Below are positions 8,560 through 17,132 of a stretch of 49,780 nt of DNA, piece by piece. Within the stretch, counting starts at the first letter, position 1, and each line of letters opens with the position of its first letter. Source of the DNA: Defluviitaleaceae bacterium (GTDB lineage: Bacteria > Bacillota > Clostridia > Lachnospirales > WQUN01); contig WQVF01000020.1 of NCBI GenBank assembly GCA_009781725.1, forward strand, positions 1-49,780, given 5' to 3'. Made by a program: the position numbers and the translations under genes. Under the pieces are notes generated by a model that did no database searches, had not been told where the DNA came from, and saw only the letters and a list, made by a program, of their open reading frames with translations.

Positions 8560-8871
8560 GTGGACAAGTTGGTAGCGGATTTATTGGAAATTGAGCGCAC
8601 TGCCCTAGAGAGCATGAAAGACATAGAGGGTGAAAAAGCCGCCCATACATTGCATACCCAAGAAGAGATATCACGCCGTATACTAGAGGTAAAACGCCAC
8701 GCGGATAAAGAACTCCAAGCTCAAAAACAAAAAGCCGAAGCCGAGACCCAGGCCCAACTAGATGATATAGAGCGGCAAAGCCAAGAAAAATCCACAGAGC
8801 TGAAGAATCTTTTCGAGGCGAACACAGATATATGGCGTAAACAATGGGTCGCTCACATATTGCAAACATGA
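8560..8871 (+). CDS. V-type ATPase subunit G/H (peripheral stalk)
   Basis: 103 residues, almost entirely alpha-helical and charged, with many Ala-Glu-Lys-Gln repeats. This is typical of the G/H peripheral stalk subunit that pairs with subunit E. GTG start 8 nt after AAGGAGG. It opens the ATPase operon, and its TGA overlaps the ATG of the C subunit gene (ATGA), implying translational coupling. Identification rests on composition, size and position rather than on a unique motif. Confidence 0.75.
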   Translation: MDKLVADLLEIERTALESMKDIEGEKAAHTLHTQEEISRRILEVKRHADKELQAQKQKAEAETQAQLDDIERQSQEKSTELKNLFEANTDIWRKQWVAHILQT

Positions 8872-9437
8872 ACTACGCCGCCATCAACGCAAAAGTAGGA
8901 GGGATGGGAACCAGAGCCCTCACTAAAAAAGAAGCGGTAAGCAGCATTTGTTTGTATATCCCGGACAAAGATTTACGTAATTATGTAAAAGCCCATATGG
9001 GTAGCGGTATAAATTATTATTTGACCCGGTGGAAAGTACTGGCAAGATTAGGCAGGGCTAACCGCCAAGCATTACGAGGCATACTAGGCGCAGAAATCGA
9101 TTTAACCAACATCATATGGATGTACAGGCTAAAAAGATATCGAGGTATTAGAGGCGATTCCACATATGGGTATCTTATTCCCATTAGGTACAGGCTATCC
9201 AGAGCCGCGACTCAGCGCATGGCGGAATGCGAGAATACTAAGGCTTTATTGGAAGAGATATCGAAAAGCCCTTATGCCAGGGATATAGACTTTTCCGATA
9301 AAAAGGCTACACCTGAGCAGCAACTGATATCTGTAATCAACAAGCGATACAAAAATGCCGCACGGCGACACCCAAATACATTGGTGCCTGTTCTGGCATA
9401 CCTTTACGGGCGACAGGCACAGGGGTTGTCAATCTAA
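8868..9437 (+). CDS. V-type ATPase subunit C (AC39 family), shortened
   Basis: 189 residues from the ATG overlapping the preceding stop (ATGA). 'ILGAEIDLTNIIWMYRLKRY' is the characteristic AC39/subunit C repeat segment, and the start 'NYAAINAKVGGMGTRALTKK' fits the family N-terminus. Family members have about 320-350 residues in three similar lobes; this one has roughly two lobes' worth. Subunit C sits between the central stalk and the membrane rotor. The shortening may be an internal deletion or a real short form. No frameshift was found that would restore the missing part. Confidence 0.75.
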   Translation: MNYAAINAKVGGMGTRALTKKEAVSSICLYIPDKDLRNYVKAHMGSGINYYLTRWKVLARLGRANRQALRGILGAEIDLTNIIWMYRLKRYRGIRGDSTYGYLIPIRYRLSRAATQRMAECENTKALLEEISKSPYARDIDFSDKKATPEQQLISVINKRYKNAARRHPNTLVPVLAYLYGRQAQGLSI

Positions 9438-9454
9438 GAATCAATGGAATAGTC

Positions 9455-9531
9455 CGTCATCCCAACCTTGCCCTGGGGTCCCCTTTGCTTTCGGCTGTAA
9501 TCTGGGGGCTCGCGTCAAGCGCGGGATGACG
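9455..9531. repeat. 77-bp intergenic repeat with CGTCATCCC / GGGATGACG ends
   Basis: Nine-base perfect inverted ends enclose an imperfect palindrome in the 235-nt gap between the C and I subunit genes. Short palindromes with GTCATCCC/GGGATGAC ends are common dispersed repeats in bacteria. Its length equals that of the 1073-1149 core, but the sequence differs. Confidence 0.6.
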
Positions 9532-9672
9532 AAGATATATGTTTTGTCGTTTTTGGTAAACCTTTTACTGCGGTGTTTTGCATGTTATTGATTGCATTTC
9601 AGGTTATTTAAAGGTATTTATGTTGTTTCATATGGGGAAAAATTGCGCCAAACGAGAAGGAGATGGATTTCT

Positions 9673-11535
9673 TTGGTCGAAAAAATGAAATACATAAGCA
9701 TAACAGGCCATATCTCTCACATGAACCATGTGGTTAGCCGTTACTTATCCAGATACGATATCCAACTGGAGGAAGCTCCTCATCTCCCTGGGCAGATGGA
9801 GCCGTTCACAACCCATAATCCATATACCAAGACTCTGGAAAAGGCCGAGGCTTTCTTGGAGCTGTTAGGCCCGGCTCCCACTTTGCACCTGCCAATCACC
9901 AGGGCTAATGCTGTAAACATGGTGGAAGCCGCTCATATCGCCTTTGAAGAGCGAGGGGACAAGCTTCGCAAAATGGAGGATGAATGCCAAGCCATTGGAG
10001 CATATATTCACAGACTGGAGCCATTTAAAAGTTTTGATGCACCTCTTAGCCAATTGGCTGACCTGGGATTTATCCACACACGGTTTGGCCGTATGCCCAT
10101 TGATAACTACCGCCAGTACACGGCATTTCTTGCGGAGGATGAAAAAATTCTCCTCCATGTGTGTAAGAAAAGCAAGGAATATGCATGGGTGGTGTACTTC
10201 ACTCCTAGGGTACACAGGGATACAGTGGATGCGGTGTTCTCGTCTCTTAATTTCGAGGCGATATCCTTATTTGGAATGCTGCATGAAGAATCTTATCCAT
10301 CCCTGTTGCTGACATATTGGAACGACAGACGTCAGGCATTGGAAATCGAAATCCAAGCCTTGACCCAGCAAAGCCTAGCCGACACAGTAGGCAGTTCTCA
10401 GCGGCTCACAATTGCATGTGAAAAAGTCAAGGCCATGCACCGCGCCTTCGCCATAAAAAGACACGCCGCCTTAAGCAGAGGCAAGCGCATCTTTACCTTT
10501 GTAGGCTGGATGCCAGAGACAGAGTCCCAAGCTTTAGAGGCAGAAATCGCCCATGATGACCTGGCGGTTTTCGCCAGATACGGAGAAACAGAAGACTCCC
10601 CTCCAATCCGTCTGAAAAACCCGCCGATTATCCGCCAATTCGAATTTTTTACAAGGTTATACGGCTTGCCTGTATATGGGGAGGTGGATCCCACCCCATT
10701 GCTTGCGGTGACATATACATTGCTCTTTGGGCTGATGTTTGGAGATGTGGGCCATGGGTTGGTACTGGGCCTAATAGGTCTTTATATTCACTTGGTCATG
10801 AAGAAACCCCTAGGGGGGATTCTTGCTGTGGTTGGAGTCTCCGCTATGATATTTGGTTTTTTGTATGGGAGCATTTTCGGATTCGAAGATTTGCTGCCTG
10901 CCCTATGGCGCAGGCCTATGACAGATATAACAGGGACTTTGTTTTTTGCTGTTGGGGTTGGTGTCGGTCTTATTCTTCTTAGCATGTGTCTTCATATGTA
11001 TAACGCCGCAAAGCAGGGCAGGATTTCGGATTTGTTGTTTGGTGCCAATGGGATGGCGGGGCTGCTGTTTTACTCGGCGGTGCTTTGGTTGGCATTTCGG
11101 GCACTCATATGGGGACAGGGTTTTACCCCGACGATTGTAATTCTTGCGCTTTTACCTCTGGTTCTTGTGGCTTTGAAGCATCCAATTAAGCGACTCATAG
11201 AAAAAGAGCCGAGTACAGAAACACCAGGGATGTTTATTTTTAACACGATTATTGGGTTGTTTGAGACTCTTTTATCATATGCAACCAACACGATTTCCTT
11301 TGTAAGGGTAGGGGCCTTTGCCATCAGTCATGCGGGGATGATGCATGTGGTGCTTCAATTATCCCAGACGGCGGCAGGGTCACGAAACCTGGTGGTTTTG
11401 CTGTTGGGGAATATTATCGTAATGGTTATCGAAGGGCTACTTATTGGGATACAGGTTCTTCGTTTGGATTTCTATGAAATTTTCAGTCGTTTTTATACCG
11501 GGGGCGGGCGTGGATTTACCCCTAGTCGGGAGTGA
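9673..11535 (+). CDS. ntpI: V-type ATPase subunit I (a subunit, membrane stator)
   Basis: 620 residues when started at the TTG at 9673, which follows GAAGGAGA and gives the family beginning '(M)VEKMKYISITGHISHMN'. A frame open further upstream has no good SD. The N-terminal half is cytosolic and coiled-coil rich. From about residue 345 there are seven or eight membrane helices beginning 'LLAVTYTLLFGLMFGDVGHG', the conserved I-subunit signature. The C-terminal membrane part, with 'SYATNTISFVRVGAFAISHA', carries the channel-lining helix. It forms the ion half-channels against the K ring. The gap before it holds only a repeat; ntpK follows 3 nt after the stop. Confidence 0.92.
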   Translation: MVEKMKYISITGHISHMNHVVSRYLSRYDIQLEEAPHLPGQMEPFTTHNPYTKTLEKAEAFLELLGPAPTLHLPITRANAVNMVEAAHIAFEERGDKLRKMEDECQAIGAYIHRLEPFKSFDAPLSQLADLGFIHTRFGRMPIDNYRQYTAFLAEDEKILLHVCKKSKEYAWVVYFTPRVHRDTVDAVFSSLNFEAISLFGMLHEESYPSLLLTYWNDRRQALEIEIQALTQQSLADTVGSSQRLTIACEKVKAMHRAFAIKRHAALSRGKRIFTFVGWMPETESQALEAEIAHDDLAVFARYGETEDSPPIRLKNPPIIRQFEFFTRLYGLPVYGEVDPTPLLAVTYTLLFGLMFGDVGHGLVLGLIGLYIHLVMKKPLGGILAVVGVSAMIFGFLYGSIFGFEDLLPALWRRPMTDITGTLFFAVGVGVGLILLSMCLHMYNAAKQGRISDLLFGANGMAGLLFYSAVLWLAFRALIWGQGFTPTIVILALLPLVLVALKHPIKRLIEKEPSTETPGMFIFNTIIGLFETLLSYATNTISFVRVGAFAISHAGMMHVVLQLSQTAAGSRNLVVLLLGNIIVMVIEGLLIGIQVLRLDFYEIFSRFYTGGGRGFTPSRE

Positions 11536-11538
11536 GAT

Positions 11539-11955
11539 ATGTATATTTTTGTTGTAGCTGTTTTGTTGGGCCTTGCAATGGCCGGGCCAATGATTTTTTA
11601 CCGCATAAGCCCCAATCGTAAGCGAGGGAAGCTTGCCCTCACTATAAATTTGGTCTCATTTATATCAATATTTTTGATTGCAACGATTTTTATTTTCGCA
11701 AGGCCGGTTGCTGGTGCTGCTGAGACCGGTGCCAGTGATTTTGCTCTTGCTGCGGCGTTTATAGGGGCGGGGCTTGTAACGGGGCTTTGCTCTATTGGGA
11801 CGGGGATAGCTGTAAGCTCGGCGGCGGCGGCAGCAATCGGTGCCATCAGTGAGAATGAAAATAACTTTGGCAAGGCTATGATTTTTGTGGCAATGGCAGA
11901 GGGAATTGCGATTTACGGATTACTTATTTCATTTATGATTTTGGGGCGGGTATGA
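11539..11955 (+). CDS. ntpK: V-type ATPase subunit K (proteolipid rotor ring)
   Basis: 138 residues with four hydrophobic segments. The last two form the c-ring hairpin: a glycine/alanine-rich helix ('GAGLVTGLCSIGTGIAVSSA') and the ion-binding helix 'VAMAEGIAIYGLLIS' with its essential Glu. The loop 'AIGAISENENNFGKAM' faces the stalk. The first two segments resemble the N-terminal extension common in clostridial K subunits rather than a second c-hairpin. Whether it moves Na+ or H+ cannot be decided by eye. Its stop overlaps the start of the E gene. Confidence 0.9.
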   Translation: MYIFVVAVLLGLAMAGPMIFYRISPNRKRGKLALTINLVSFISIFLIATIFIFARPVAGAAETGASDFALAAAFIGAGLVTGLCSIGTGIAVSSAAAAAIGAISENENNFGKAMIFVAMAEGIAIYGLLISFMILGRV

Positions 11956-12584
11956 TGAGCATCGAACGAAAAATGGAATACTTCAACGAGGCGGTCAACC
12001 AAGAAGTTGAGTCAAAAAAGCGAAAGCTTCAACATGAAATGACCACTGCCGCCAACGACGAGATAACTACGGCACTAACCACAGCCGCCGCCGAAGCCCA
12101 GGTGCAAACCTTGGCCCAGCTTCAAGCTATCCAAAAAGTAATGAATAAGCGTATTTCCCTTGCTCAAGCGGAAGCGCGCCGCACCTTGGCTACTCTGCGG
12201 GAGCGGCTGACTGCCCAGCTTTTTGACAGTATTAAAGAAGACATAGTTGCCTTCACCCAGTCTAGTGAATACGAGTCATTTCTAATTGCTAGCGTAAAAT
12301 CTGCCCAAGATAAATCTCTTCATCCTTACGCCATACTTCAGCTAACGCCAAATGATATGCATCTTGGGGAAACAATGCAGGAAGCTACCGGCCTTACCCC
12401 AGAGCCTGAGGACGAAAACATGTTAGGTGGATACAAGTTAGTCACAGAAAACCGGAGCAAAATACTGGAATTTACCCTATCTGCCCGGTTGTCACAGGCT
12501 CGGCAGGAGTTTATGCGAACGCACCGCGAAGCGGTGTGTGAGATAAGTGATATATCATTAGGAGGACATCATGGCAAAAGGTGA
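11952..12584 (+). CDS. ntpE: V-type ATPase subunit E (peripheral stalk)
   Basis: 210 residues. A long N-terminal charged helix (about residues 1-110, rich in Ala, Gln, Glu, Lys) is followed by a globular C-terminal part with the 'LGGYKLVTENRSKILEFTLSAR' region, the usual E-subunit end. It holds the A3B3 head to the membrane stator with subunit G. Start: tandem ATG codons at 11952/11955 overlapping the ntpK stop. The 3' end overlaps ntpA by 14 nt, leaving no room for the F gene often found near here. Confidence 0.85.
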   Translation: MMSIERKMEYFNEAVNQEVESKKRKLQHEMTTAANDEITTALTTAAAEAQVQTLAQLQAIQKVMNKRISLAQAEARRTLATLRERLTAQLFDSIKEDIVAFTQSSEYESFLIASVKSAQDKSLHPYAILQLTPNDMHLGETMQEATGLTPEPEDENMLGGYKLVTENRSKILEFTLSARLSQARQEFMRTHREAVCEISDISLGGHHGKR

Positions 12585-14370
12585 ATTACGTACAATTAAC
12601 GGGCCATTGCTAGCCGTAAGAGCTGACGAGCCTGGATTTTTTGTATCTGAACTGGTAAAGGTAGGGCCGAAAAATCTCCTGGGAGAAGTCATTGCACTGC
12701 GCACCCATCGGGTGATTATCCAACTCTTCGAAGACCCAAGCGGCCTTTCCCCTGGACTTACGGTCATTGGCACCGGCGCACCTCTTTCTGTAGCCTTGAA
12801 ACCGGGCCTTGTAGGTAATATTTTCGATGGGATACAGCGTCCTTTACGAGTCGAGCGGCAGACGGTTGGCAAGGTGCTTACCTATCAGCCCTCTCGTCCC
12901 AAGGAATCCTTGTCAGAAATATTTTTCCCATCCCGTAATGGGGACAGCGACGAACCCCGTTGGCAAACAAAAATCACCGTGGACATCGGCCAGGAGCTTA
13001 ACCCAGGGGATATCTTTGCGGAAATAGATGAAACCTCGGCAGTCACCTATCGTGCCATGGTGCCTACTAATGTATTTGGAATAGTAGAAAGCCGTGTCCC
13101 TGACGGCAAGTATACGGCAGATACTCCTATCGTTACCTTGGCAACAGAAGAAGGCCCTGTTGACCTTACCCTTACACAGCACTGGCCCATAAGAGTCCCC
13201 CGGCCTATTCTGGGCCGGATGGCCCCAGGTAACCCACTCCTTACAGGCCAGCGCATAATAGACAGCCTTTTCCCCGTAACGAAGGGGGGCACAGCCGCAA
13301 TCCCCGGGGGCTTTGGCACCGGCAAAACCATGACCCAGCACCAAATCGCAAAATGGGCGGATGCGGATTTAATTATTTATATAGGCTGCGGTGAGCGAGG
13401 CAACGAAATGACAGAAGTCCTGGAGGATTTCGGTAAGCTGACAGACCCACGTACCGGCAAACCTCTCCTTGCAAGGACAATCCTGATAGCCAATACATCG
13501 GATATGCCGGTGGCAGCCCGTGAGGCTAGTATCTTTACAGGAATGACTCTGGCAGAATGTTACCGAGACATGGGCTATCATGTAGCTCTGATGGCTGACT
13601 CAACATCACGTTGGGCAGAGGCACTTCGGGAAATCTCCGGCCGTTTGGAAGAAATGCCAGCCGAAGAAGGCTATCCTGCCTATCTTGCCAGCCGCCTGGG
13701 CAGCTTTTACGAGCGGGCAGGTTATGTAGAAACGCTGTGCGGAAAAGAGGGCTCGATTACCGTGGTTGGAGCCGTATCTCCACAAGGAGCAGATTTCTCC
13801 GAGCCGGTGACCCAAAATACAAAACGCTTTGTCCGCTGTTTTTGGGCGCTGGATAAGCAATTGGCCTATGCTCGTCATTTTCCTGCGATAGACTGGATGA
13901 ATAGCTACACTGGATACCTGGGCGACTTGGAAGAATGGTACACAAAAAATGCTGGCCCTGACTTTCCCAAACTCAGAGAAAAAATCCTGAGCCTACTTCA
14001 AGAAGAAAGCAACCTACTGGAAATCGCGAAGCTAATCGGCGCAGACATACTCCCTGACCGGGAACGCCTGACTTTGGCCCTTGCCAGAGTAATCCGCCTA
14101 GGCTTTGCCCAACAAAACGCCTATCATCCCTCGGATGTATACACCCCCCTAGCCAAGCAGAAAACCATGATGGAGATAATCCTATATCTATGGGAAACCT
14201 GCCATCGCCTGCTAGATGAAGGCATAGAAATGGACAGTCTGCAAAAAGAGGGCATCTTCGAGCGGGTAATTGCTGTGAAATATAAGGAGGCCAACACAGA
14301 AGATGAAATGCGTAGTGGATATTTTGGGGAAATTGATATGTTTAGGGATCGGTTGCTTGGGGCTGGGTGA
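12571..14370 (+). CDS. ntpA: V-type ATPase catalytic subunit A
   Basis: 599 residues, the family's full length. N-terminal beta-barrel, then the A-specific insertion, then the nucleotide-binding core with P-loop 'GGFGTGKT' at about residues 246-253, 'YIGCGERGNEMTEVL' carrying the catalytic Glu, and 'MADSTSRWAEALREISGRLE'. It hydrolyses or makes ATP in the A3B3 head, which also needs subunit B. The SD AGGAGG is inside the end of ntpE. No intact ntpB or ntpD follows: the gene is succeeded by about 75 nt of decayed sequence and a strong hairpin, so the operon is incomplete here. Confidence 0.95.
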   Translation: MAKGELRTINGPLLAVRADEPGFFVSELVKVGPKNLLGEVIALRTHRVIIQLFEDPSGLSPGLTVIGTGAPLSVALKPGLVGNIFDGIQRPLRVERQTVGKVLTYQPSRPKESLSEIFFPSRNGDSDEPRWQTKITVDIGQELNPGDIFAEIDETSAVTYRAMVPTNVFGIVESRVPDGKYTADTPIVTLATEEGPVDLTLTQHWPIRVPRPILGRMAPGNPLLTGQRIIDSLFPVTKGGTAAIPGGFGTGKTMTQHQIAKWADADLIIYIGCGERGNEMTEVLEDFGKLTDPRTGKPLLARTILIANTSDMPVAAREASIFTGMTLAECYRDMGYHVALMADSTSRWAEALREISGRLEEMPAEEGYPAYLASRLGSFYERAGYVETLCGKEGSITVVGAVSPQGADFSEPVTQNTKRFVRCFWALDKQLAYARHFPAIDWMNSYTGYLGDLEEWYTKNAGPDFPKLREKILSLLQEESNLLEIAKLIGADILPDRERLTLALARVIRLGFAQQNAYHPSDVYTPLAKQKTMMEIILYLWETCHRLLDEGIEMDSLQKEGIFERVIAVKYKEANTEDEMRSGYFGEIDMFRDRLLGAG

Positions 14371-14440
14371 TGAAAAATATATAGAAAACAGCGTTGCACC
14401 ACTAGGCAGGGCCGTTGATGACGCAATGAAACGCCATATA
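14369..14440 (+). pseudogene. Possible remnant of the V-ATPase B subunit start
   Basis: Overlapping the ntpA stop as ntpB usually does, an ATG opens a frame M-K-N-I-stop-K-T-A-L-H-H-stop-A-G-P-L-M. NtpB proteins begin like 'M-x-K-E-Y-x-T-I-x-E-V-x-G-P-L-M', so the spacing and the A-G-P-L-M match suggest a decayed B start. The stretch is short, carries two stops, and could be chance. Confidence 0.25.
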
Positions 14441-14446
14441 TCAAAT

Positions 14447-14503
14447 GAACATGTCGTTTCTGGAAACAACTTTGTTTCCAGAAACGACATGTTCTTATTT
14501 ATT
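14447..14503 (+). terminator. Perfect 22-bp hairpin ending the V-ATPase operon
   Basis: A perfect inverted repeat: 14447-14468 pairs with 14473-14494 around the loop ACTT, followed by a T-rich stretch (TTATTTATTTT). It is an unusually long, flawless stem for a terminator. Confidence 0.8.
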
Positions 14504-14626
14504 TTGAAGATGTAGTATCTCCTTGCTGAGGCACGGGACGCACGACATGTGTCCCAGTACAGGTAACCGGTCTACATATTCAGCAAGCGCGCTGTTGATG
14601 TGTAGGCATATTATTTCCGAGGAATC

Positions 14627-15340
14627 ATGATGAAAAAGAAAGTGGTAAGCTTAATTTTAGTACTTGTATTTGTATTTAGCACGTTTACAATGGTGCATGC
14701 ATCAACTCCAAGTCGTGAGACAATTGGTGAACGTGTACCAGTAAGTGAAATAAATCAAATGGAGTTGGCAACAGAAGTTATTAGTATTTTGGAGGATATT
14801 GATTTAGGAATTGACATTTCATTTTTTCCACTGGACCAAAGCACACACAGTCGTTATGATGCGCATATGCATGATTTGAATATGCCTGATGAGCTGCTTG
14901 AGTTTGACTCACTATATGAGTTCGAACTATTTTTGAGGAGTTTTATCCAATATATTGAGATAGCACATGGTCACACAATTGATGCATCGGGAGCAAGTGA
15001 TTTAGCGAATATGAATAATGTTACGACTACTTCATCAAGACTTGAATCTTGGTGGGCACCTAACATTATCGGTGGTGTATTTGTATGGTACAATATTTCA
15101 TATATATGGGCAATTGAGAATACTAATCCATCTCGCGCTCTTGTTACAGTAGTTAACTCTTGGGTGACTGGAGTTTCAAATGCTACGTGGACGCATAGAC
15201 ATGGAAGTGTATTTTTTACAAATCCATTTGTGCCAGCATTGATTTCTGCAACGGGAACATGGTTTATCGGTGTCAATGTATATGGTATACCCTTAGGTGC
15301 CACCTTCAATGCAACATGGGAAAGGATGGTTTGGCCCTAA
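14627..15340 (+). CDS. Secreted protein of unknown function
   Basis: 237 residues, starting at ATGATG after an AGGAATC site. A signal peptide with a hydrophobic core and a V-H-A cleavage site lies at about residues 1-26. The mature protein is rich in aromatic residues and Asn/Thr in its second half ('ESWWAPNIIGGVFVWYNISY') with no motif I recognise. The DNA is clearly AT-richer and uses more T-ending codons than the flanking ATPase and ribosomal genes, which hints at separate origin. It is followed after 39 nt by another small exported/membrane gene of similar composition. Confidence 0.75.
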   Translation: MMKKKVVSLILVLVFVFSTFTMVHASTPSRETIGERVPVSEINQMELATEVISILEDIDLGIDISFFPLDQSTHSRYDAHMHDLNMPDELLEFDSLYEFELFLRSFIQYIEIAHGHTIDASGASDLANMNNVTTTSSRLESWWAPNIIGGVFVWYNISYIWAIENTNPSRALVTVVNSWVTGVSNATWTHRHGSVFFTNPFVPALISATGTWFIGVNVYGIPLGATFNATWERMVWP

Positions 15341-15379
15341 GGTTTACATGTCATGTATTATGACGCAAAGGAGAGCAAT

Positions 15380-15676
15380 ATGCGTAAAAGATTTATCGTG
15401 TCATTAACTATTGTATTAGTTATAATAGGTCTTTTTCCTAGGCGTGGAGAAGGTATTAATGACGGTGTGTATTATATTGGTTTTCCCGACACATTTCTGA
15501 CTGTGTATACCCGCGACTTTTTATATCGTGCAGGCTCCGATTCCAGATTTATGTTCTCCTTTAATTTATTACAGTTTATTGTGAATATGTTGGCAATCTG
15601 GGGACTCTTGGCTTTAATATGCAAAGCATATGATGTGATTCGCAAAAGGAAGAAACAAGCAGGATGCCACCATTGA
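15380..15676 (+). CDS. Small membrane protein of unknown function
   Basis: 98 residues from the ATG behind AAAGGAGA. A hydrophobic N-terminal segment (about residues 5-18) and a second helix near residues 60-82 ('LLQFIVNMLAIWGLLALICK') are followed by a basic tail. AT-rich like the secreted gene before it, and probably in the same transcript. It ends at a strong bidirectional terminator. No homologous family recognised. Confidence 0.65.
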   Translation: MRKRFIVSLTIVLVIIGLFPRRGEGINDGVYYIGFPDTFLTVYTRDFLYRAGSDSRFMFSFNLLQFIVNMLAIWGLLALICKAYDVIRKRKKQAGCHH

Positions 15677-15681
15677 TGTAT

Positions 15682-15714
15682 AAAAATAACGCCCCTCAAC
15701 CGGGCGTTATTTTT
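15682..15714. terminator. Bidirectional terminator
   Basis: A stem of 13 bp (15682-15694 with 15702-15714) with GCCC/GGGC at its tip and A/T runs at both sides. It serves the plus-strand small membrane gene and the convergent permease gene, whose stop codon overlaps it. Confidence 0.9.
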
Positions 15715-16633
15715 ATAACAAAAAAGATATAAGCGGCACAGTAACTACACAAAGCAATGTACTAACCACCACCAGCTTAGCCGCTGTAGTCGTATCTCCC
15801 TTGTATTGCTCCGCGAAAATAACCGTACCGGCCGCCACAGGCATAGCCATCAGCGTCACAATTACCCCAAGCATAAGAAGATTAGGTACAAACCAGCGCA
15901 AGACAAGCCATGTCAAAACAGGCATCGCAAGCAGCTTTGTCGCCGCTGGCGGTAGTATTTTAATGTCCATCAGCGAATCCTTGAGCCGTTGTTTTGCCAA
16001 TATCGCCCCAATTAAAATCATAGAAATAGGGGACGTCATCCCTGCAATTAACTCAATGCCCCCCTCCAATGCTGCCGGGAATCTAAACCCCGTAAGGAAA
16101 AACACAAACCCAATAATAGTAGCAGCAAGGGCAGGATTGCGCATGACAACCTTAATCGGCCCGTCAACCTCGGATTTATCAAAAATCCACACCCCCCATG
16201 TAAAGGAGTGCAAATTAAATGCCGCCAACGCCATCGCTACATAAAAAAGTCCCTCAGCCCCAAACACCGCTGATATAACAGGCAGCCCCATAAACCCAAC
16301 ATTCCCAAACCCAACTCCAAATGCCCAAACCTTTCTTGCATCAATACCTACTTTTAATACCTTTGCAAGAAAAAATCCCACAACCGCACCCAATGCATAC
16401 ACAACACCGGTTATAAGAAAAGTAGCAATACTCTCCCAAAACAGTTCCATAGTAAATGGCCGCATGAGAGCCATAAAAACTGAGCTGGGCATTGCCACCT
16501 TAACCAATAGCTCCGCTATGCCGGAAGTATGGGTATCATTAAGTAATCGCCTACGGCGCAGCACATAGCCAACGGCTATACAAAGTATCAGCGCGACCAA
16601 ACTATTTGCAAATACAATAAAAAGTTCATTCAC
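15713..16633 (-). CDS. AEC-family permease (auxin efflux carrier-like)
   Basis: 306 residues with about ten membrane helices and the family's pseudo-twofold layout. 'GFGNVGFMGLPVISAVFG' and 'MTSPISMILIGAILA' are the usual conserved helix-break segments of AEC transporters. These move organic anions such as malate, or amino-acid derivatives, across the inner membrane; the substrate is not predictable. Start set at the GTG (16633) behind TTGGAGTG; an ATG 54 nt upstream lacks an SD. Single-gene unit, convergent with the small membrane protein gene. Confidence 0.88.
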   Translation of the reverse strand: MNELFIVFANSLVALILCIAVGYVLRRRRLLNDTHTSGIAELLVKVAMPSSVFMALMRPFTMELFWESIATFLITGVVYALGAVVGFFLAKVLKVGIDARKVWAFGVGFGNVGFMGLPVISAVFGAEGLFYVAMALAAFNLHSFTWGVWIFDKSEVDGPIKVVMRNPALAATIIGFVFFLTGFRFPAALEGGIELIAGMTSPISMILIGAILAKQRLKDSLMDIKILPPAATKLLAMPVLTWLVLRWFVPNLLMLGVIVTLMAMPVAAGTVIFAEQYKGDTTTAAKLVVVSTLLCVVTVPLISFLL

Positions 16634-17132
16634 AAATAAACACTCCAAGCCATAGATGCTATGTGGCAATAATCCATGTGACATCATACGGATTTGTTAG
16701 CATCAAAAAAGCAATTCAGGCAACACAAAGACGTATAAAATTTGGTCTAATAGGTGCCGGATTGTTTCTGTGCATTTATCTTATAGTGAAACCCATTTTT
16801 TGTGAATAGAGCTGAAATTTAGCATCTCATATTTTAATATCGAATCAGGAAATTTTACATCATTTTACATATATGTTACATTAAGCTTGATTTTGAGCAA
16901 GACGAAGATTTTGTTGACAAAATGTAATTTGCCAGATATTATCATTTCCATTCATGACACACCCGGCTACGTGTATTTAGGCAGGCTGAATACGCACGTT
17001 GGCGAGGGTTATCGCATGGCAAATCTGCTATATGAACAGATTTTGTATACTTAAGCTAGGTAAAGCATACCGTATATCTACCATAAGGTTTCATGGCGCA
17101 ATGTAGCGACACAGAGACAGGAGGATAGATGT
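16634..17132. other. Intergenic region with promoter and gene-like debris
   Basis: About 500 bp between the permease and the ImmA-type gene. It holds a very good promoter at 16914-16942. It also holds a 41-codon stretch (about 16928-17054, ending in TAA) that reads like a protein fragment, including 'DIIISIHDTPGYVYLGRLNT', but lacks a start and SD. The part 16690-16900 is AT-rich with nothing recognised. Confidence 0.5.
16914..16942 (+). promoter_or_regulatory. Sigma-A promoter upstream of the ImmA-type gene
   Basis: TTGACA (16914-16919), 17 nt, TATTAT (16937-16942). The predicted 5' leader to the ImmA-type gene is about 180 nt. Confidence 0.75.

Noticed and set aside
14303..14515. 70-codon frame across the ntpA stop and the 22-bp hairpin
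   Set aside because: It begins inside ntpA in another frame and reads through the perfect hairpin, so the open frame is most likely chance.
14521..14610. Possible c-di-GMP riboswitch (GGGACGCA motif) before the secreted protein gene
   Set aside because: Only a few bases resemble the motif; the conserved tetraloop-receptor parts are missing.
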